Assembly (NCBI GenBank): GCA_001953115.1
Contig: LSSL01000171.1
Coordinates: 1 to 42,575 of the forward strand
Direction: 5' to 3'
Length of the DNA: 42,575 nt
From: Smittium mucronatum
Lineage: Eukaryota > Kickxellomycota > Harpellomycetes > Harpellales > Legeriomycetaceae
The notes below the pieces were generated by a model. The model searched no databases. It was given only the letters and a program-made list of their open reading frames with translations, and was not told where the DNA came from. Shown here piece by piece: positions 1-11,276 of the stretch. The translations under genes were made by a program, and so were the position numbers. Within the stretch, counting starts at the first letter, position 1, and every line of letters begins with the position of its first letter.

Positions 1-518
1 CGAAAGACCCCCCTGGCATTGCTTCAAGTAGGCTGGATGACTGAGGTTACGTGCAGTCATGAATTAAGCTCTTTTTCAATGAACAACAGTCCATTGAAGC
101 TATTGAGCTCCTAGTCAGAGCCTACTTCTAACAGGATTAATAAAATTAGGCTCCTACCCAAACGTGGGATTGATCGACATGGCTTTCCTACAAATAGCTG
201 TTAGACGCTGAGGTCCGTCTGACTGTCGAATGCAGGACTTGTTCACTAGACTATGTCTCAGCTGTGCTAAACGATCGGTCCCTCCTGTTTCGAGATGGTC
301 CTCCTCTGGAATCGCTGTCCTCCGAATAGCTGTGCACTGTCTCCACTACTCCCAACCAAGAATAATGCAACGCTGTGCGCTGTCTCCACTATTCCCAACC
401 AAGAATAATACAACGCTGTGCGCTGTCTCCACTATTCCCAACCAAGAATAATACAACGCTGTGTGAAATTTTAGTCTAGTGTACTTCAAAAAGTACACTA
501 TTAAGCCCCTAAATCACG
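1..518 (-). mobile_element. Retroelement family R, copy A (partial)
   Basis: This stretch is the reverse-strand counterpart of the sequences at 9844-10450, 24665-24992 and 34673-35130, and runs parallel to 41560-42023. Shared landmarks include GAGCTCCTAGTCAGAGCCTA, TAGGCTCCTA, GGCTTTCCTA and GACGCTGAG. Read on the minus strand, the element begins near 518 (CGTG, then TTTAGGGGCTTAA) and continues leftward past the window edge, so its A-tailed 3' end is missing here. The other copies end in GTGATACA followed by an A run, which points to a non-LTR retroposon (SINE-like, or the 3' part of a LINE). I see no complete reading frame in it. It adjoins the decayed gene at 535-3020. Confidence 0.75.
331..459. 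repeat. Three tandem 43-bp units inside retroelement copy A
   Basis: Three consecutive 43-bp units start at 331, 374 and 417, each beginning TGTGC and containing TCCCAACCAAGAATAAT. The second and third units are identical as read. The first differs at a few positions. The other two copies that reach this part of the element (near 9900 and near 41940) have a single diverged unit, so the array is an expansion private to this copy. Confidence 0.9.
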
Positions 519-534
519 GCAAGGTATTTCACTC

Positions 535-3020
535 TTAGGGGAGCTGCAATTCCCAAGTTTTGTGGAAATTTCTTGAGAGCAAATCCTCTATAACGCTCTC
601 AAAACTGGAAATTTGGGCTTTACCCACTCTGATTCTGTGCTTCATTGTGTTTTCTACCATTCCTTGGACATCCATAACAGCTTTTGGCTTTTTGATGTCC
701 CCCAATTCATATATATCTATCTTTATTCATATTTTCGGCTTTCATTATGACTCTCTATTTGGTCCAAAGGGGTGCATTTATTTTCAGCGCATGTATTAAT
801 TTCGCTGCTTTCTTTCAATTTTATTATCCTTACAGCGTATTTTGATCAACGATTCCAGGAATAGACATGTCACTTCTTTTTATACCTCAACCTGTTCCAG
901 AAGCATCGGTTGGTTCAGATAAAGGCACTTTTGGATTCCCGGGCCTTAATATAAGAGGAGAACGGTTCCTTACGTGTAATCGGCAAACCCAAAATTTTAA
1001 GTCCCTTATTGAGTTCTCTGAAGAGAGCACGTTGCATTGTATTTTTATGACGAAGTATGCTTTGCTTTTGTTATATAAATATGTAGCTTCCTCGATTTTA
1101 TGGATGAATTGCCAATCGAAATCACTGCTGCAGAAAACAGGAGTTTCAGTCCAATTGATTTTCTGATCGTTATAGGGTTATTTATTGCCATCAGAACTTC
1201 TCGCTGTATTCACTTCACTCTATCTTTGTTAAAGTGTATCGCCATTGAAATATTGTCGAATATGATCCTCAAAAACTTTTGGCAGGCCTTGAGTTGAGTG
1301 ATTGATTTCTCTCGGCTTATCACGAAGTTGTAATTCTTCAAGTGATTCATCACTACCTCAATATATTGCAGAAATCATCTTATCGAACATCAAACTATCG
1401 CTATTTCTTCCATTTAAAATAACATTCTGATTCCAATGGAACTTAGTGTTATAAAGCTGCCTTCAAACTTTTGAAAAAACTCGAGGAACTGTATTGATAC
1501 ATAATTTTAGGGACCAGAATTATTATATGTGATTATGACGTAGAAAACGACACTTGCTGGTGTAGGTTGGGTGTAACGTTACGTGATGGTATGCTGGATT
1601 AATATTATATTTGATCTATATTCGCAGGGTAGAAGCGTGTCTCTTAGAGATTTTATATCTTCCATATTGATGCCTTTTTTGGTTAAGGAATCGTTGATTT
1701 GATTCATATCCAATAAGATGTGAAATTTATCTAATTCCTCTTTTCTAATATCGGAGACATAATTGTAATATCTGAATATTGTGCTTTTTCAATTGATCTC
1801 AAGCTTATGTACTCCTGTAAAATAATGCTTACAGTATGGTTGAGAGAGCTCTGGGGGGCTGTAATGCTTTTACGGCATTAGAGTATGCTGTCCTAGTAAT
1901 GGAATACGGTATCCATTTTTTGGTATATCGAATATTCATGAGTTCTTGACAAATTTCTCCCATTTTTGGATACTGCTCTTGAGAAGCTGGGACATATTTA
2001 TAGCGTTGGAAAACTTGTTCAATGTTAACCTCGATCGGAATTACTGAATTAGAAGTGTCTGATCTCTTTTTAAAAAATTGTTTTTTGCATCTGTGTTGAT
2101 TCTTTCAAATGTTCTTTCAGATTTTTGCAACAATATTTTTCTTGGACCAGATATTTCTGGAGGTATTTATGTCATTTTTTGCGGAGATTGATACGATCTT
2201 CTTCTGAATTTCTTAACTATCCGTTGGTTTGAGCTTTATTGAGTCGCTTAAGGTTCCGATAATTTTTTTCTTTTTATATGAGTATGGTTTTTCTGCAGCC
2301 CTCAACCACTATTCATCCTCTCGAGACCCTACTGAATCTTTTTTTTTTTTGAACATTATGAATCACAAATTTGGATTATTTAATTATTTATTTGGTACAG
2401 AATTGGATAATGTTGTATGATTAATTGGAACCATTTTTAGCTAGATGGTTTGAACTCGGATCAATAGCAACCTTGTTCATGTTTTTTTGAGCTATTACAC
2501 TGTTGGCTAGAACTATATCTGTAGATATAATTTCCTCATTGTGTTTGGATCTGAGTGCCTAACATTCGTGGATAGGCTCCACATGCTCTTTTATCATCCG
2601 TCATCCAGATAAGATTTTCATTTCTGGAATGCTTCTTGGCTTGCTCGATTTTTTCCATTTTTGCTGGGCGGAATAGGTAACGCACCTCTGAGACTTCTTA
2701 TAATGAACTTAGAGAGGAAATCCCTTAATCAAATCCAAGAGCTTGCTCTGATGAAGCTCTTCGAATATTCTTAAATTTTTTGCATAATGTAGCGCAAGTG
2801 TATCGAGGTCCTGGGCACTTTCTTACACGTCTTTAGACAAAGATTTAACTTTGGTTTTCATTAGATTCGACGAGGCCTCCGAATCCTCTCGATAACTCTT
2901 CAATGTGAATAATGATTCTGGCGAGATCAAGTACTCGGTTTTCAGAAACCGATAGCTGCTTATATTTTTAACGGCTTGCCAAGACAGCTTGAAGCCCGTG
3001 TTATACTCATTACTTTTAAA
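535..3020 (-). pseudogene. Decayed protein-coding region, family unrecognised
   Basis: The minus strand holds a chain of open segments that change frame or are cut by stops. The main ones are 3017-2709 (about 100 codons, one internal TAA at 2823-2825), 2697-2536 (54 codons), 2558-2421, 2104-1829 (91 sense codons), a run near 1340-1230, a run of nearly 100 codons between about 1180 and 890 that continues past one TGA, and a last piece ending at a stop at 535-537. The segments have mixed, charged, protein-like composition and lie in order, which is hard to explain by chance. Together they suggest a protein of several hundred residues or more that has taken frameshifts and nonsense changes. An intact gene with many introns is the alternative, but I could not find a consistent splice set. 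No domain is recognisable, so host gene, transposon or old viral insertion cannot be told apart. Plus-strand ORFs here (for example 867-1166) read as antisense shadows. Confidence 0.45.
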
Positions 3021-6000
3021 ATGCCCCCCCCCTCCTCACTTGGATAAGGGTGTCTGTTTTTGATTAAGGTGATTGATAAAGCAGCATTCTTGTGATCGCA
3101 ATCGTTATTTTCAATCCACCTATGTGTTCCTGTGTTGTTATTACAGGGGAATTAGGTTTAGAATTTGCATTAACTGACATAAATCCTTTCTTTAGAATAT
3201 TTTTCATCCTCTCTTCTGGCGTTAGTATCGGATTGTATGTATTCTTAAGCTTTGGCGAGTTTTTGGATCTCGAATTGAAGAGGGTAAATTCTTTCTTATT
3301 GTGATTATTATAATTTTTTTTGAGAATTGCTAATCGTGTGTATTTTTTTAATTTTAAGCATTTTTTTTAAATATTTTGATTTTTTCGCACAACGTACGGC
3401 TTTAATAATGGCTAATATTACCTCTAGGTCTTTGGTACATTTTTTTTATTTTATTTTATTTTATTCCTTAATTTCTAATCTAATTTGATTCATACCGATA
3501 AATTGAAATGATGCATAAAATACCTGCCATAAACATTTGAAAGAATCTTCGATCCCGAAGAGCAGTATAAATTTTCTAGCGTAGTGACTAATATTCTTTT
3601 GAAAATCAAACTGAAATTCAAAAATACTCTAATCTTTAAAGAGAACCAAGCTATTATTCACATTTTAGAGGATTTAGAAGGTTTAAATAATCATTTCATT
3701 GAAAATTAAAGTTTTAAACAAATTTTAATCTAATGAAAAAATTAATTGTGCTATAATTATTTATTGGCACAATAAAGCATAGTAAAGAATTTCTATGATT
3801 CGTTTTACCGATCATATATTTTTAGGAAGGTCTTATATTGAAATCAATACCCCTTCGTATGGTAGCAAAAATAATCATTTGTGTTAAGCAATTTTTATTT
3901 GTTTCGTTATTTTATTTAAAAAATATCGGTATAAATTAAAAATAATGTTTTTTTGTTAAAACATAAATTTACAGATAAATACTCCAAATAGGTTTGATAA
4001 TTGGGGGTTTTTTTAGCTCATTATAATAAGAAGATGATTTATGGAATTTATTTGAAAAGATTTCTTGAAATTTATGATCTCAAAAATAGTTTTTTATTTT
4101 GTATTAAAGCTATTTTTTAAGCATAATAAATTCAATTATAATTTATATCTGTAATTATGTTGAAGAATAACTTTCCGAGAGAGAACAACAATATTAAGGT
4201 AATAACTAGAATTTTATACTTTTTATAAAATTTAAATCTTTATAAAGGAGTTTGAAGTTAAAATGTGAATTTTCCCGCCTTTTTTCAAGCCGATAACGAA
4301 GAGAATCTCATAAAGTATTTTATATTTGATTTTTTTACAAGGAATCAATACTAAAATATTTTACTTTTTAGAAAATTTTATACCATATTTTATTAGTAGG
4401 ATCTATGCTTAAAATATACGGAAATATTATGTGTTCAATTCATAAGCTATAATTGATTTCTTATCTTAAACCATCAACAAGCGTATAAATAAGAACACTT
4501 GCCAAAAATAAACCATCAATAAAAAGAGAATTTTTCTCTATCGGAAAAATAATAAATTATTTGAACACAAATATAGTTTTTCGGTTATGAAAAATGCAAT
4601 GAAACGCATATTTTCGAGACCAATTTGAAATTTTAATTAAATTTTATAATTTTTGGTTGATGAGTCATTATTTGCGGAGATATAAAAATTCCAACCTTAA
4701 AAATATTCACTAGTCAATTTTAATATAAAAAATTACATAAAATAAAACTAATAGTAAAAATTGAATGAATAACTAAATTTAAAAAATTATTATTATACCA
4801 CAAAAATAGCTCTAGACATAAATAATTGCACACATTTAGTTTAATAAAAGTGTAAATACCACTAAAAAGCTTTATTGATGGATTTTTTTTTTACTATAAA
4901 TATTAAATATGATTAAATTTAAAAAAAAACACCACTTGAATATTTATTATGATATATATCTTTCTATAATTCTCAAAACTCCCCGAATTTTAAATTTTCA
5001 ATTTTTTTATAGAATATCAATAATAATTATAAATTTAATAATACGAAATATTCTAAAATTAAAATTATTTATGTTATAAATAGCCCTTAAATAAAAAATT
5101 AGTCTTTGCTTTCTTATGATCAAGATTAAGCAGGTGAAAGTCGCTAAAAGTTAAGAAAAAATCCAATTCAAACCGGAAAAAAATAAGTGGAATAGACACT
5201 GCAGAAATAAACATTTTAATCACAGTCTATAATATGATTGAAAAATATTTAAAAATTTTAAATTTTATAAAATAAAATAATCAATAAGTTAATATTTTCT
5301 ATTAATAAAATTAAATAATAAATAAATTTAAATAATTTATAGATTAGTATTTATAAAAAATTATTATTTATTTATATTTAAGCCAAAATTAGCCAATAGT
5401 CATAGCTTAACTTGGAATTTTACACAAACCATTTATTAATAACCAAAAAACCTAAATATTGATAAAAAACATAATTATAAAAAAAAATCGTTTATTTGAA
5501 ATTATGAAAATATCAATAAAATATAAAAATATGATAATAAAATGATTATGTAAATTTCCTAAAAGCAAATAAATAACCACTTTATCTTACAATATCAAAC
5601 GTATCTATATTTCAAAATAATTAAAAAATATTTCACTTTAAAAAAACGGAAATACGCATAATGTAAATTTAAAGGGAGATATTCACTTTTATAACTTAAT
5701 ATATTATAGAAAAAAAAATTAATTAAAAAAATGAAATGAAGCTTAAAACTTCATTATTAAAATTGTATCATATATACAAAAACAATAAATTATAATTCAA
5801 ATTTCATCGAAATTTTCAAAAAATTATGTAATTATATTAGTAACTTATTTAAAATTAAAATATATTTAAAATAATCCTTTTAGAAAATTTGCTGAATTTT
5901 TCAATTATATCAATATTTAAAATTTTATTAATTAAAATGTGGTCCTGAAATACAAAAATCTAAAAAAATAAAATTAAACATGCATTGGAGTGTATAAAAC

Positions 6001-7685
6001 TTCAAATTTATATCCATAAAACATAACAGATAATTTCGAATCGTGAAATTTTGAAAAACTGCTAATAATTCAAACTAAATGTTTAAACCATATATTTTTT
6101 CCAGCTTTTATTTGAATAGCGTTAATAAATAACAAAAATTTCCATCCATATCCAAATTTGCTTAAGCATAGATACATTAGTCAAAATTTATTAGCTCTGA
6201 TACTCTGATAAAAAATTTTAAGATTCCTTTTCAGCATGATTTATTATTATATATACTAAATCATCAGTTTTTAAGAACTATAAAATGATACTTTTTTTGA
6301 TCAATTATCAGTGATTTATATAATTTTGAAATTATATTTGTAATATTTCTTTCTTTTTGGTTTTATTGGGCTAATTTATTGAATCAACATGTAATTTTAC
6401 AGTATAAATACTATTAAACTACATTAATTTCACCTACTGTATCAAAAAATTGGTTTTCATATTTTAAAAATTAGATTTTCAAAAATTAGAAAATTTTGTG
6501 TTGTACAGCTTAAAATTTTATTTCAAATGTTCAAAGAGCATTTGAAATTTCCAATAGATGAAATATGAACATTTATATAGTCACATAATAATATTTGGCT
6601 TGTTATTTAAAATCGAAATTTCGAAACAAATACCATATTTAATGAAAAATAAAATGATTTTTCAATAACTTAATATTATAAAAATTGGATTTTTCGTTTT
6701 TTGTTTTACATTCATCAAATTGGATCTTCAATATGAGTATGGGGTTTCAAATTTAATAATTCTCTTAATACTTTAATTATTATTATTTTTTATTTTGGAC
6801 AAATTATACTGATTTTCTGTTCTTTTTATTTTAAATCAACCTAGTTATTAGTAATTGAAAAAAAAATATGCCAAAAATTTTTTTATTAGGATATTTTTTA
6901 ATACATATTTTTTTTTGAAAATTTGTGTTTTTATCAACAAAACATTTTAAGTTTTCCGCAGAATTTTATACATTGAGCTCAAAATATAGCACATAAAATG
7001 GTTTTTATTGATTATAAATGTTTTTGATTAAGATATACCATTCTTTAAGTATTATAAATAACTTTTTCAAATATACTTTTCCATTTTTTGATAAAATTTA
7101 CTTTTTATTACACAATTATTATTTCTATTTTTTTAAAATTTTACTAATTTTAGTTTTAATATTCTAGTCCCGCCATAAATCAAAATTTTAAAAAGAAAAT
7201 CATTAAAATCCAACAAAACTCCAAAATAAGCCAGATTTTCTGAGTACAGCAGATAAAATTACACCATAACCACTCTTGATTAATATAATCAAGCCCAAAA
7301 ACATCATTATGTGCATTTTTTATAAAAAATAAGAACTTGAAGAGCTTTATTTATAGATTAAATAACCCTCCAACCCCCAATAAAAATGCGAAAATTATAG
7401 CAAATAAGAATTTTTAGAAAAAATTTAAACAAAAAAAACGCAATCTTATATATAATTATTTTCATACATTTTAATAGAATAAATAATTTTAAGAAAAATC
7501 CTCTAAATATTATCGAAATCTTATAGACTCATAAAAGTAAAAACTGTAAAATCGGATAAGGGGGTTATATAAATTTAAAAAAAAAATTCCAATTATGCAT
7601 TTATGTTTTATCACAAAATGGCGCTTTAAAAAAAGGTAAATTTATTACGAAGAAGACAATATCAGGAAAAAAAAGGCATAATATC
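3021..7685. other. AT-rich desert, no gene seen
   Basis: Base composition drops sharply near 3.3 kb and stays extremely AT-rich. Frequent stops occur in every frame and no motif, tRNA or long open frame is visible. A possible short inverted-repeat element lies at about 4470-4882 (CCATCAACAAG on the left, CTTTATTGATGG on the right). A 40-bp segment near 4827 (TAGTTTAATAAAAGTGTAAA) resembles one near 12115. Neither is secure. Confidence 0.6.
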
Positions 7686-7864
7686 TTAACTTTTTTGTCG
7701 CCAGTGGATCATTTCTTGTAATTCTTATGGCGAATATTTATGCAGCTTTGATTTAAACTTCGATAAATCAATGCACTATCGATTAAGAGGTTGAAATTTA
7801 AAAATAAATTTTTATAAATTTAAAGAAACTAGGAACTTAAAAAATTTGGAGACGAAATAGTTTA
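7686..7864. mobile_element. TTAA-flanked MITE, family M2, copy 1
   Basis: It starts with TTAA, then CTTTTTTGTCGCCAGTGG, and ends with TTTGGAGACGAAATAG followed by TTTA. It aligns along its length with 14771-14948: the CGTCGCC box, a GGATCATTT or GGCCATTT block, a TGGCGAATATTTATG or TGGCCAATATTATG block, and the GGAGACGAAA right end occur in the same order and spacing. TTAA target sites with ends beginning CCCTTT or CTTT are typical of piggyBac-type miniature elements. About 179 bp, no coding capacity, right end mutated. Confidence 0.7.
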
Positions 7865-9843
7865 TCCAACAATATTTTTAAAAAATTAAGCATCATTTAC
7901 TAAGCATTAAGAACTAATATTATTTCTGATTTATTTCACTACTACTATTAATATATTTAAAATAATAGGTTTAAAAGTATTTAATTGAAATTTCACTAAA
8001 GCAAAAAGTTTTAAAATAAAATGGAAAAAATATAATGGTTGATAATTAAATTATTTTAAAAGTTTTTATTTCTGATTTTAATTGTTAATTTTAAAATTAA
8101 AAAATTAAAAAAAGGTTTAAGTAACCATTTATGACTATTTTTAACTATTATTCAAGTTATATATAGCCACTAAATAAAACCATTTTATCTAATTGTTTTT
8201 TAGAAGATATTTTTTATACATCAAAATAAACCAAGGAATAAACTTTATCATTATTAGTATTATATAAATTTATATCCTTATCGGTATTTTTTTAGTCAAT
8301 ATTTTCTATATAACTTATCTTATTTATGCTGATAAAATACTCTTTATTTTTGTTAAATGTAAAAAACAGAATTTTTTTATTTTTGGTCTATTTTTCAAAG
8401 CTATTAAATAAAAAAATAGCTGTGAGATGCTTCGGAAGCATACATTGGGCTTTAAATCTGACTGTATTATAAATGAAATAATTATAATAATTATTGGAAT
8501 GGTAAATAAATGAATATATATATTTTATCAGATTTGATATATAATGGTTAGAAATATTTTTAAGTTACTCATCTCTCGAAAATTTAGATAATTTTATATT
8601 TTGAATATGATCTTCGATCAGTTTAATTCTTAAAAAAATCGTTTTATTTAAAAAATTATTACGAATTTCCACGAATTTCTAAAAATTTAATCGCACAATA
8701 TATTAAAAAAATAAATCAATCCACAACCTTATGTTGATTTTTGATTTATTGATTTTTTTTTAGAAATGCTTCTGAGTTTCCTAAAATGTTATTTAATACC
8801 ATTTAACAAAATTTTAATATTTTATAAAGACTATATATATATAATAATCTGAAATAAACGCGCTTAAGAAAAGGTCCCATATAATTTTTATAAAAAAAAC
8901 ATCCTGAATAAATAATCTCATTTTTTGTTATAGGTATAATATAAAAATATCTTGATAATTTTTTTATAAAAAATACATAAAAAAAGGTAAAAAAGGGTAA
9001 TTTTTGATTTATTAAAACTTCATATACATTCGGGAGGCTATTTTATATAATATAATATAAGGGAATATAATGATATGTTTAATTTAAATTTGGGAAAAAT
9101 GAAAAATTTAAAATATCTATGGATTTTCAAAAAAAAATAGGGATCAATATGATTAGATATATAAACAGTTGAAAATATTTAAAATTAAAATATATAGTTA
9201 TGGAAATCTTTCAATAAAACAAATATTAAATATTTTTAGATTTTCATAAATATATATTTTAATTTTACATATTTTTATAACGTGATAACATATAATTCTG
9301 AATAATTTCAACGTATGAATACTAAATAAATAATATTGGAAATATTTTTTCAATTCGCGTTTTTTTTAAACCAAGTAAATTTATACAGTTTATATTTTTT
9401 TTATCGTTTTATATTACCAGTTTTATATGATATTATTTTTTTTTAGGAAATACATGTGGTATAAATCATTGGAAAGATATATAATAAAAAAATGATTCTC
9501 GTATTAAATCATTGAAGCCCCTACATAATGACACTTTTCTATTTTTAAAGATATCAATTGGTTTTAAATTTTCAAGTATAAATTTTTTAAATTTATTAGT
9601 ATACGAAAATGATTTACATTAATATAAGTAAAGATTTCTTTCTTTTTTTTCGTGGATGTAACCCGAAATACTTATATTTTTCTGAGAAAATTAATTATCC
9701 ATGCTGTTATATTGATATTAAACCAATCTATTTTTTTCCCCTAAAATATCACAAATTTATATTTACTTATTTTAATCCTACAAATCATTTTGATTTTTTT
9801 CATTTTTTTACGAAGAATTTATTTAAGAGATAAATATCTTTTA
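7865..9843. other. AT-rich desert, no gene seen
   Basis: Very AT-rich, stop-dense sequence. The one moderately long ORF (9609-9833) is Phe/Tyr/Ile-rich, as expected from translated AT-rich DNA, and shows no motif. No RNA gene or repeat boundary is visible. Confidence 0.6.
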
Positions 9844-10450
9844 GCGGTTCAAGGTCTGAGGTATCGTACTTTCCGAAAAACAATATTAAAAAGTTTCACA
9901 CAGCATTATTCTATTCTTGTTTGGTAGTAGTGGAGACAATGCACAGAGATTCGGAGGATAACGATTACAGAGGAGGTCCATCTCGAAACAGGAGGATCCG
10001 ATAATTTAGCACAATTGAGACATTTTCTAGTGCACAAGTCCAAATTTAGAAAGTCAGACGGATCTCAGCGTCTAAAAGCTATTTTTAGGAAAGCCATTTA
10101 ATCAATCCCACTTTTGGATAGGAGCCTAATTTTATTTATTGTGTTGGAAGTAGGCTCTGACTAGAAGCTGAGTAGCTTCAATGAATTATTTATAGTTGAA
10201 AAAGAGCTTAACTCTTGACTGCATGTAACCTCAGTCATACACCTACTTGAAGCAATACCAGGGGGGGGGGGTCTTTCGGATGGTAGATAACACCCTTTTT
10301 TCGTAGGTACTCAGCCTGTAGTCCGGCAGAGGAGCTTATTGTAGTTAAGATAATAGTCTTTTCTATACGTCTTTTTTATTTTTCTTATTTTTTTAATATA
10401 GTTTTTAATTACGTTATCTTGCAATGATATTGCGTGATACAAAATAAAGA
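9844..10450 (+). mobile_element. Retroelement family R, copy B (most complete)
   Basis: This copy lies on the plus strand and can be followed from about 9844 to the tail at about 10450. The 3' end reads TGCGTGATACAAAATAAAG, an eroded A tail. Internal landmarks shared with the other copies are TAGGCTCTGACTAGAAGCT, ACTGCATGTAACCTCAGTCA, GCAGAGGAGCTTATT and GATAATAGTCTTTT. A G run at 10259-10270 precedes TCTTTCGG. No long open frame and no direct terminal repeats are present, so LTR elements are unlikely. A SINE of about 600 bp or the 3' end of a LINE fits best. No clear tRNA-like head or pol III A/B box pair was found. No convincing target duplication is visible. Confidence 0.75.
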
Positions 10451-11184
10451 AATAATTGTTTAGCTTATGTAACGGAAAATTCAGCAAAGAGCAGTCCTGG
10501 TACCATAGCGGTTATCTCAACAGAAGATACGCCTTTATAGCTTTGAATGGATCATTTATTTAACTTCAAATATTAATGGAGAGTTTTGCATTTTCATAAT
10601 CACAAAACTCCCTAATAATCAACAAGATATATCCCACAACATGACAATATGGCCAGTTAGCGGGTTTGGTTATCCATATAGAACCATCGAATAAGAATCT
10701 GAATACCTTAATATGTATTTGTTTTTTGAAATTGACAAGGATGTTCATTAGTATTAAATAAAAAAACGAAATACTCAAAATGTTTCAAGTGTGTGGGACG
10801 GCTATCATGTAAGTGTTTGAGCGTTTAGACAAGAGGGGCTATATAAAAATCAGTTTTATAATCATAAATAAAAATGCACTGATTGGAAAACTTATTATTA
10901 GAGCCCAGCCAATGAAAAAAGCATCCAACTCGAGGTGTAAAGTTTATAAGCATATTTTCATTGTAAGAACTATTGATATTATTTTAGCATCCGTTAGATT
11001 TAAATATCGAAATTGACTCAGTCTACAGAGTAAAAAAGAGCTTTTCTATTATGTATATAGTTACATTAGCAAATAGACGAAAATAGTAGGTGATTGATCC
11101 TATATAAGTATTTTAAGTAGATTCAACTAAAGTTTCTATTGGTTTTTTAATGCTCTCTCTTCAAGATATCAGAAATTTTATTTG
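10451..11184. other. Intergenic region, no gene recognised
   Basis: This is less AT-rich than the deserts on either side. It holds a 70-codon minus-strand ORF (10566-10778) and a 67-codon plus-strand ORF (10813-11016). Neither shows a recognisable domain or a supporting neighbour, so I do not call them genes. They could be fragments of an old element. Confidence 0.5.
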
Positions 11185-11276
11185 AATTTAGTCCGATATT
11201 TTTTTTTGTATCACGGAATTTTATTGTAAGATAACGTCATTAAAAGCTATACTAAAAAAATAATTTAGTCCGATAT
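11185..11276 (-). mobile_element. Retroelement family R, copy F: 62-bp stub with perfect 15-bp TSD
   Basis: The 15-mer AATTTAGTCCGATAT occurs at 11185-11199 and again at 11262-11276. Between the copies is a run of T, then GTATCACGGAATTTTATTG and TAAGATAACGTCATTAAAAG, and it ends in ACTAAAAAAAT. Read on the minus strand this is the last 50 or so bases of family R (compare ACGTTATCTTGCAATGATAT at 10411-10430) followed by an A tail. A severely 5'-truncated insert with an A tail and a long target-site duplication is the signature of target-primed reverse transcription, so this stub fixes both the 3' end and the mobility class of the family. Confidence 0.88.

Noticed and set aside
331..459. CRISPR-like array
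   Set aside because: The units are contiguous with no spacers, in a eukaryotic retroelement.
867..1166. 99-codon plus-strand ORF
   Set aside because: The opposite strand over the same bases has the better protein-like composition and belongs to the chain of decayed segments.
1814..2830. Tiny 16-18 nt introns (GTAAG...CAG) covering stops in the decayed gene
   Set aside because: Removing them does not restore a continuous frame, and the confirmed introns in this window are 71 and 97 nt.
9844..10450. Solo LTR interpretation of family R
   Set aside because: The copies end in A tails, are truncated at different 5' points, and the stub has a 15-bp duplication. LTRs give short fixed duplications and defined ends on both sides.
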